DNA of 64,000 bases from Robiginitalea biformata HTCC2501 (lineage in GTDB: Bacteria > Bacteroidota > Bacteroidia > Flavobacteriales > Flavobacteriaceae). The translations under genes were made by a program, and so were the position numbers. The notes beneath the pieces were generated by a model. It saw only the letters and a program-made list of their open reading frames with translations, was not told the origin of the DNA and searched no databases. Within the stretch, counting starts at the first letter, position 1; the number at the start of each line of letters is the position of its first letter. The stretch covers positions 124,001 through 188,000 of the forward strand of contig NC_013222.1 of NCBI RefSeq assembly GCF_000024125.1, in the 5' to 3' direction. Of the stretch, positions 58,566 through 64,000 are shown piece after piece.

Positions 58566-60116
58566 ATGGTCACCTACCTGCTGAAAAGTACGGCCTGCCT
58601 CCTGGTGTTTTACCTGTTCTACCATTTTGTGCTGGAACGGCAGACCAATCACAGCTTCAAACGCTATTACCTCCTGGCCAGCCTGGTGGCAGGCCTGGTG
58701 ATCCCGGTCATTCCCATGGTCCGGACCGTTGCCCTGCTCTCGCCTACATTCGTTAACTGGGTGGCAGATGCCGGGGGAACAGAAAATCTTTCGGGGCCTG
58801 GCGCGTGGGAGGCAACCGCGCCTGCAATCGGCTGGATGGGTTACCTCCTTGGCGGGTCCCTATTCGGCGTGGCGTTTGTCCGTAACCTCATCCGCCTGGT
58901 GCGAAAAACCCGCAAGAACCCAAGACTTTCAGGCCCGGACCACACCAAAGTCCTCCTGAGCCGTAACGAACCGCCACACACCTTTTTCCGGTACCTTTTC
59001 CTGTTTGGCCCCGCCTATGAGCGCGGGGAAATCCCGGAAGGGATACTGGCCCATGAGGCAGCGCATATCCGCCAGCGGCACAGCCTGGACCTGTTGTTTA
59101 TGGAGCTGGCCTGCCTGGTCTTCTGGTTCCATCCGGTCATCTGGCTTTACCGCCGCGCCGTACGCCTGAACCACGAGTTCCTGGCAGACCGGGAAGTCCT
59201 CCGCTCCGGGCATTCCCGAAAAGATTACCAGCGCCTGTTGCTGGTCATCACCCAATCATCGAATCAGCCGGCATGCACCCATGCCTTTCATTATTCATCC
59301 ATCAAAAAACGAATCATCGTCATGAAAAATTCCACTTCACACAGCCGTAAATGGCTCACCTGCCTGGTCCTGCTACCGCTCAGCGCCCTGTTGTTCTTCA
59401 GCTTCAGCGACCGGAAAACCGAATACCTGCCTGCCGGGGACATCCTGGAAATTCCCCCGCCCGACACCGCCTTCCCGGAATTGCGGGGTGACGTCCCTGC
59501 GGAGTTGCCGGGCGTCTCTGCCCTTTCCGGCGAACCGCGCAGTATTCAGCAAGGGGCCACCCGGGCCGAAATGCGGGAGTACGAACGGCTCGCCCGTAAA
59601 TACAACGAAATGCTCCGGGGGGACGACATCCATATTATCGGGGATGAAGTGTCCCTGATGAAACAGATCTATGCCAAAATGAGCGACAAACAACGGGCGG
59701 ATACCGAACCCTTTCCGGAGCTTCCCCCGCCCCCTCCGGCCCCGGACCCGCATCCGGTACCGGCGCCCCATAGCGCCAGGAGCCCGCAACCTGCACAACA
59801 AGCACATCCCCCGCAACCGGCCCAGCCAGCAAAACCCCGAAACGGAGAGCAACAGGAAATACGGGAAGTCCCGCCTCCCCCTCCTGCACCTTCAGCCCAC
59901 GGCACCCGGCCCGGAGCTACGCCTCCCCCGCCCCCTCCTCCGCCGGACCCCGAAGAGCACTTGCGGGAACTGGCCTCGCAGGGAGCCGACTTCTTCTACC
60001 GCAACCAAGCCATTCCTTCCGAAAAAGCCCTTGAATTATTCCGGGCCGGGGAGGTCAATCGGATCCAGGTGCGCAATTCCGATGGGGGGACCCCCCAGGT
60101 TTACCTGGCGGAGTGA
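58566..60116 (+). CDS. M56 (BlaR1-like) membrane metalloprotease with proline-rich tail
   Basis: 516-residue inner-membrane protease. N-terminal helices (VFYLFYHFVLERQT, LASLVAGLVIPVIPM) are followed by the zinc motif HEAAH near residue 165 (LAHEAAHIRQRHSLDLL) and a further helix pair. Another membrane helix (CLVLLPLSALLFFSFS) lies near 265-280. The C-terminal 230 residues are not a penicillin-binding sensor: they contain long Pro/Ala/His-rich stretches and a short conserved-looking end (ALELFRAGEVNRIQVRN). It is coupled to blaI (2-base gap). It likely cleaves the repressor after an envelope signal; the signal is unknown. Confidence 0.9.
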   Translation: MVTYLLKSTACLLVFYLFYHFVLERQTNHSFKRYYLLASLVAGLVIPVIPMVRTVALLSPTFVNWVADAGGTENLSGPGAWEATAPAIGWMGYLLGGSLFGVAFVRNLIRLVRKTRKNPRLSGPDHTKVLLSRNEPPHTFFRYLFLFGPAYERGEIPEGILAHEAAHIRQRHSLDLLFMELACLVFWFHPVIWLYRRAVRLNHEFLADREVLRSGHSRKDYQRLLLVITQSSNQPACTHAFHYSSIKKRIIVMKNSTSHSRKWLTCLVLLPLSALLFFSFSDRKTEYLPAGDILEIPPPDTAFPELRGDVPAELPGVSALSGEPRSIQQGATRAEMREYERLARKYNEMLRGDDIHIIGDEVSLMKQIYAKMSDKQRADTEPFPELPPPPPAPDPHPVPAPHSARSPQPAQQAHPPQPAQPAKPRNGEQQEIREVPPPPPAPSAHGTRPGATPPPPPPPPDPEEHLRELASQGADFFYRNQAIPSEKALELFRAGEVNRIQVRNSDGGTPQVYLAE

Positions 60117-60226
60117 TGCGCTCGTGGGATAGGGTAACGCCCCCGCATTGTTAAATTCCTCCAAAACGGGCACCAAAAAGCCGGCAAGCTGCGTTCTTGT
60201 GTACATACCAAACCCTGAACACTGAT

Positions 60227-61327
60227 ATGATACGCAGCTTCTTCATTATTTGCTCCGGGGCAGACCGGGAATTACTCGGTACCTGCTCCCAGGGGGAACA
60301 GAATAAATACGCCGGGATCGGCGCCACCATTTTTTTCACCGCCTTAATGGCATTCCTCGCAGCCGGCTATGCGCTGTATACGGTTTTTGATTCCGTCTGG
60401 GCGGCCATCCCGTTTGGGCTGGTCTGGGGCCTGCTCATCTTCAACCTGGACCGCTATATCGTCTCGACCATGCGGAAACGGGACCATTTTGGGAAGGAAC
60501 TCCTGCAGGCCAGCCCGCGGATTGTCCTGGCGGTGATCATCGCCGTGGTGATTTCCAAGCCCCTGGAATTGAAAATCTTTGAAAAGGAAATCAACCAGGT
60601 GCTCCTGGAGCGAAAAAACGACCTGACCCTGGCCAACCAGGAGCAGATCGCCCAGCAGTACAACCCGGCCATCGCCGAAAAGCAGGCGGAAATCGCCGGC
60701 CTGAAACAGGAAATTGCAGACAAGGAAGCCGCCACGGATGCGTTGTACAACACCTACATCGCCGAGGCCGAAGGACGGGAAGGGACGCTATTGGTGGGCA
60801 AAGGGCCTGTCTATGCGGAAAAGCGCGAAAAACACGATGCCTCCCTGGCCGAACTGGCGGACCTCCGGGAGACGAATACGGCCAAAATCACGGCCATCGA
60901 ATCGGAAATCGCAACCCTTGAGAGCGGATACGCCCAGGCGGTAGAAGGATCGCAATCCGTCATCGACGGGTTTGACGGGCTGATGGCCCGGATCGACGCC
61001 CTGGGGGAGCTCCCCTGGTTTCCTTCCTTTTTTATATTCCTGCTTTTCCTCTCTATTGAGACGGCTCCCATCCTGGTAAAACTGATGACTCCGAAAGGGC
61101 CGTACGATATGAAGCTCGAGGATGAGGAAACCACCGTTTCCGCCTGGGTAAAACAAAAAGTGGACCAGCGCTTCAAACTGGCCGATACGGACCGGCTCCT
61201 CAACGAGCGCATCTACGGGGAAATTGCCGATGAGGAGGCCGTGTACGCCTATAAAAAGGAAAAGGCCGAGCAACTCCTGCGGTTGCAGGCCGATAAGTTC
61301 CACGAATTGCAGTCCAGGCATCTATAA
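60227..61327 (+). CDS. DUF4407 membrane protein with coiled coil
   Basis: 366-residue membrane protein. The ATG at 60227 (MIRSFFIICSGADRELL) matches the family start better than an in-frame ATG at 60197. Helices lie at about 32-55, 60-80, 105-125 and 265-285, with a long coiled-coil region between the third and fourth (about 130-250; AEKQAEIAGLKQEIADKEA). LDRYIVSTMRK after helix 2 is a family signature. Function of DUF4407 is unknown; the layout suggests a mechanosensor or scaffold-type protein, which is speculation. Confidence 0.88.
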   Translation: MIRSFFIICSGADRELLGTCSQGEQNKYAGIGATIFFTALMAFLAAGYALYTVFDSVWAAIPFGLVWGLLIFNLDRYIVSTMRKRDHFGKELLQASPRIVLAVIIAVVISKPLELKIFEKEINQVLLERKNDLTLANQEQIAQQYNPAIAEKQAEIAGLKQEIADKEAATDALYNTYIAEAEGREGTLLVGKGPVYAEKREKHDASLAELADLRETNTAKITAIESEIATLESGYAQAVEGSQSVIDGFDGLMARIDALGELPWFPSFFIFLLFLSIETAPILVKLMTPKGPYDMKLEDEETTVSAWVKQKVDQRFKLADTDRLLNERIYGEIADEEAVYAYKKEKAEQLLRLQADKFHELQSRHL

Positions 61328-61362
61328 AGCCCGGCCCGAAACGGGCCTCCCGAATTTCCAAT

Positions 61363-63213
61363 TCACGAAGGCTGCTTGCCCTCCGGGTCCTCCACAATCC
61401 CCATCTTCCTGAGCAGAAAGGAGGCATTCATGGAGTGGCAAACCCCGGGCTTCAACCGGTAATCAAAATGGAGTTCGCCCTGCCGGATTTCCGCATCAAA
61501 ATGCCAGTTTTCCACCCGGGGTTCCGTGTCCGCCACCTGGCAAAGGCTCAGGTCGTGGGTGGCGATGACCCCCGTGGCGCCCATGCGGACAAGCCGACCC
61601 AGAAAAAGCCGGGAGCCTTTGGCCTTGTCCGTGCTGTTGGTACCTTTCAGGATTTCATCCAGGACCACAAAACTGGGCCGCTCTTCCAGGGCCGCAATCA
61701 AGAACTGCAGCCGTTTGAGTTCCGCAAAAAAATAGGATTCGCTCCGCGCCAGGGAATCGGAAGTGCGCATACTGCTAATCAACGGGAGGGGCGTATAGCT
61801 GAAAGAAGTTGCGCAGACGGGCAAACCGCAATTTGCCATCACCAGGGAAAGGGAAAGCGTCCTTAAAAACGTACTCTTCCCAGCCATATTGGCCCCCGTA
61901 ATCACGAAGAACCCGCCTTCCCGGATTTCAAAATCATTCGCCACGCGGTTCCCCGGTGGCAATAGCGGATGGGCCAGGCCGCTGGCTGCTACAACAAAGG
62001 GGCGGTCGGCGTTACCGCCGAGGGAGACCGGCTGTCCGCTGTCTCCGACATACGCGGCAACTTCCAGCCCCGGATACGTGTAATCCGGGTGGTTGAAGGC
62101 AAAATTGCCCAGGCTGCACCAGGCATCCAGCGCGGCTATGCCGCCAAACCAATGACGTACCTGGCTACCGTGTGCGGTGATCCAGGCTTCCACGGCCCGT
62201 GACTTGAGCAGGTCCCAGAGCAAAAATCCGTTCCCCAACAAGGCCACCAGGAGGTTGTTTCGCTGGTCCAGGGCCGACAGGTGGCGGGAAAACCGCTTCA
62301 GCAGGACGGATACGGCCTCGCCGTCCTTCCGGAGTTTCCCCTGTTCCCGGCAAAGCATTTCGCTTGAAAATTCCCGGTCTTCCACGTGTGCAACCAGCCG
62401 GGCATATCCTTCAAAAACATCCTGTACCCGAGAGGCATCGGCTGCCAGTTTCCCGACGCGCTTTGCAAAGTACCCCGCGATCACCAGCCCCGAGAGGAAT
62501 ACCCCTCCAACCGCCCAGGGCGTCACCCATCCCGCCAGGAATGCGCCAAGCAGACCCAGGGATACCAGGCCAAAAAGGTAGGGGGCATAGCGGTAGGTAG
62601 GCCGGGTAAAGGGACCGTATCCTTCCAGCCAGTCCAGCGCGGAATGGACGGTGGCACCCTTGTCGGAAATCCGAGCCACTGCGTAGTACTCCTGCCTCCA
62701 GTTAACCTGTGGCGCCAGTTCGCGAATGGCTTCCTGCTTTCCCCTGACCGACCCGGTATCATTGTCGGTCAGCCATTTGGCCAGTCGTTCGGCCCCCGGC
62801 AAAAGGCCACAGCGGTTGGCATACTGAAAAAAGGACCCGGGCCCGAACAGGTCCAGATCCTCGCTGAAGGCGTGCCCCGAATCACGGTACCCCGTACCCT
62901 CGGGCAGGTCTTCATAATCCAGGTCCAGGACCCGGGTTTCGGTTTCGTTCAGGCGGATGAGTTCGTCGCGTTTTCGCCTTTGGTATTTCAGGTCTTCATT
63001 CCGGCCCACCAGCCAGCCAAATAGCGCCAGCAACACGAGCGATACTGCGGCAAATGCCCCATGCGAGGCGGCTGCCAAATAAAGGGCGCCGCCCGCACCC
63101 AAAAACGATAAAACGCGAAACAGGGCGGTGAGGTGCAACCGCCGGGAAATCGCCTCGCGCTCCTCCCGTAGCCCTTTAAGCCGGGCGGCATATGCCTCTC
63201 GGGGGGTCGTCAT
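61363..63213 (-). CDS. Membrane-anchored MutS-like ATPase
   Basis: 616-residue protein with a C-terminal MutS domain V. The Walker A motif is TGANMAGKSTFL (near residue 445) and the Walker B motif FVVLDEILKGTNS (near 516), with the signature helix SDSLARSESYFFAELKRL between them. It lacks the mismatch-recognition domain. The N-terminal half has hydrophobic helices at about 35-75 and about 205-255, so the protein is probably membrane-bound. The ATG at 63213 forms an ATGA overlap with the upstream YjbR gene. A role outside classical mismatch repair is likely; the true function is unknown. Confidence 0.88.
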   Translation of the reverse strand: MTTPREAYAARLKGLREEREAISRRLHLTALFRVLSFLGAGGALYLAAASHGAFAAVSLVLLALFGWLVGRNEDLKYQRRKRDELIRLNETETRVLDLDYEDLPEGTGYRDSGHAFSEDLDLFGPGSFFQYANRCGLLPGAERLAKWLTDNDTGSVRGKQEAIRELAPQVNWRQEYYAVARISDKGATVHSALDWLEGYGPFTRPTYRYAPYLFGLVSLGLLGAFLAGWVTPWAVGGVFLSGLVIAGYFAKRVGKLAADASRVQDVFEGYARLVAHVEDREFSSEMLCREQGKLRKDGEAVSVLLKRFSRHLSALDQRNNLLVALLGNGFLLWDLLKSRAVEAWITAHGSQVRHWFGGIAALDAWCSLGNFAFNHPDYTYPGLEVAAYVGDSGQPVSLGGNADRPFVVAASGLAHPLLPPGNRVANDFEIREGGFFVITGANMAGKSTFLRTLSLSLVMANCGLPVCATSFSYTPLPLISSMRTSDSLARSESYFFAELKRLQFLIAALEERPSFVVLDEILKGTNSTDKAKGSRLFLGRLVRMGATGVIATHDLSLCQVADTEPRVENWHFDAEIRQGELHFDYRLKPGVCHSMNASFLLRKMGIVEDPEGKQPS

Positions 63214-63569
63214 GGCAGCGCCTCCCATTCCTTCCGGGATTTCGCGGGAAGCGATGCAACAATGAGCTCGTAGGAATGGTCGATGAGTTCCCTGAGCAGG
63301 TCTGCGGGAAGCCCCTGCAACATCACGGTATTCCAGTGGTCTTTATTCATGTGGTACCCGGGCAGGATGCGTCCGTCGTATTCCTCCCGAAGCCCCGGGA
63401 TGCGTTCGGGGTCGGCTTTCAGGTTGGCCTGGGGCGGGTGCCGATCCAGGCCGGTCAGGGCAAACATCTTCCCCATGACCTTAAAGACCAGTACGTCCTG
63501 CCCGAACGGAAAACCTTCGGTAACACCCTTTTTGGCCAGGCAATATTCCCGGAATTCCTCTATGTGCAT
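63210..63569 (-). CDS. MmcQ/YjbR family protein
   Basis: 119-residue cytoplasmic protein of the MmcQ/YjbR family (CyaY-like fold, proposed nucleic-acid binding). Family segments are KKGVTEGFPFGQDVLVFKVMGKMFAL, ADPERIPGLREEY and YHMNKDHWNTV. It is translationally coupled to the MutS-like gene and 11 bases downstream of the Dabb gene. Confidence 0.9.
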   Translation of the reverse strand: MHIEEFREYCLAKKGVTEGFPFGQDVLVFKVMGKMFALTGLDRHPPQANLKADPERIPGLREEYDGRILPGYHMNKDHWNTVMLQGLPADLLRELIDHSYELIVASLPAKSRKEWEALP

Positions 63570-63580
63570 CCCCCGGACTA

Positions 63581-64000
63581 CTAATCGTTCATCGGGATCC
63601 CAGTGGAATCGTAAACGATCACCTTTTTCCAGAGGTGCTCGGACTCGGAAATAAATTCGAGGTGCGGCTGTTCCGCCTGGTAGGCGGCCTGGGCCTCGGC
63701 AGATTCAAAGGTAACGATCAGCGAATAGGTAAACGACCCGTCCACCACATCCCGGCTGGCCTGGGGCGGCGTGCCGATAAAATTCGTTTTGGCATAGGCG
63801 GAGCGGGAAAGGAACTTCTTCAGGGAGGCTTCGAATGCCTGTCGGTCTTCCTGCCTGTCCGGGTTGTGCAGCCAGAAATAGACGGTATGGGCAAAAGCAG
63901 GGTCAAAAGTCTTCATGTCGGTGTCGTTTTGGGCGGACAGCACGCCCGGCAAGAGTAGCAGGGCGGCCCCAGTGATAAAGAGAATTTTTCTGATGTTCAT
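63581..64000 (-). CDS. Exported Dabb (stress-responsive A/B barrel) domain protein
   Basis: 139-residue protein with a signal peptide (FITGAALLLLPGVLSAQ). The Dabb domain covers about residues 35-130 (FAHTVYFWLHNPD, YSLIVTFESAEAQAAYQ). The start codon lies exactly at the window edge, so a longer start outside cannot be excluded. Dabb domains are small dimeric alpha+beta barrels, and the exported form is common in Bacteroidota, with unknown function. Confidence 0.85.
   Translation of the reverse strand: MNIRKILFITGAALLLLPGVLSAQNDTDMKTFDPAFAHTVYFWLHNPDRQEDRQAFEASLKKFLSRSAYAKTNFIGTPPQASRDVVDGSFTYSLIVTFESAEAQAAYQAEQPHLEFISESEHLWKKVIVYDSTGIPMND

Noticed and set aside
58142..60116. Beta-lactam resistance locus
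   Set aside because: Although BlaI and an M56 protease are present, the protease lacks a penicillin-binding sensor and no beta-lactamase gene is adjacent.

Overview
The window looks like chromosomal DNA from a GC-rich member of the Flavobacteriaceae (phylum Bacteroidota); Robiginitalea-like is my best guess, but this is inference. The evidence is the gene content: DUF4249 and DUF5916 proteins, PorT/ExbB/ExbD, a type IX secretion (T9SS) C-terminal domain and beta-propeller hybrid histidine kinases. Promoters also fit the Bacteroidota pattern TTTG-N19-21-TAnnTTTG, and the core gene order rplM-rpsI-rpsB-tsf-pyrH-frr-asnS-rpoN-exb is flavobacterial. GC-rich third codon positions create many long antisense open frames, which I treat as shadows. 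I see no prophage, CRISPR array, insertion sequence or replication origin.

Layout. 1-4540 (minus): a cut-off TonB-dependent receptor behind its DUF4249 lipoprotein, then a DUF5916 protein. 4689-23816: the housekeeping block. It holds ribosomal proteins L13, S9 and S2 (S2 with an unusual helix-hairpin-helix tail), EF-Ts, UMP kinase, ribosome recycling factor, an RND exporter, AsnRS and sigma-54. An ExbB/ExbD energising operon, tRNA-Ser(GGA) next to a REP-like hairpin array, asparaginase, TatD and a small aspartic protease follow. 23820-33546: the 2-oxoglutarate dehydrogenase pair, GalE, a DegT-type aminotransferase, the Kdo transferase WaaA and a sugar-porter MFS protein. 33984-37286: a large T9SS-exported carbohydrate-binding or adhesin-like protein, two very small membrane proteins and tRNA-Leu(CAG).

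37466-46826: a sugar-acid region. One minus-strand operon encodes uronate isomerase (uxaC), a DctPQM TRAP transporter, a tandem DUF1080 (3-keto-glycoside hydrolase type) lipoprotein and a Tat-exported Gfo/Idh/MocA oxidoreductase. A Sec-exported Gfo/Idh/MocA protein diverges from it and an FAH-family enzyme lies beyond its end. My model is oxidation and cleavage of uronate-containing glycosides in the periplasm, TRAP uptake of the released acid, then isomerisation by UxaC.

46853-64000: a bestrophin-type channel gene whose conserved start is out of frame across a run of ten Ts; a lower-GC pair (metallo-beta-lactamase fold protein plus AraC regulator); tRNA-Leu(UAG); a three-gene signalling operon (1455-residue hybrid kinase, single-domain receiver, GAF-cyclase); an M20 dipeptidase; a BlaI/M56 pair with two dyads on its promoter; a DUF4407 membrane protein; and a membrane-anchored MutS-like ATPase with YjbR and Dabb proteins. 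The points most worth follow-up are the periplasmic keto-sugar/uronate operon, the T10 frameshift, the BlaI double operator, the S2 fusion, the REP-like array and the kinase-cyclase module.
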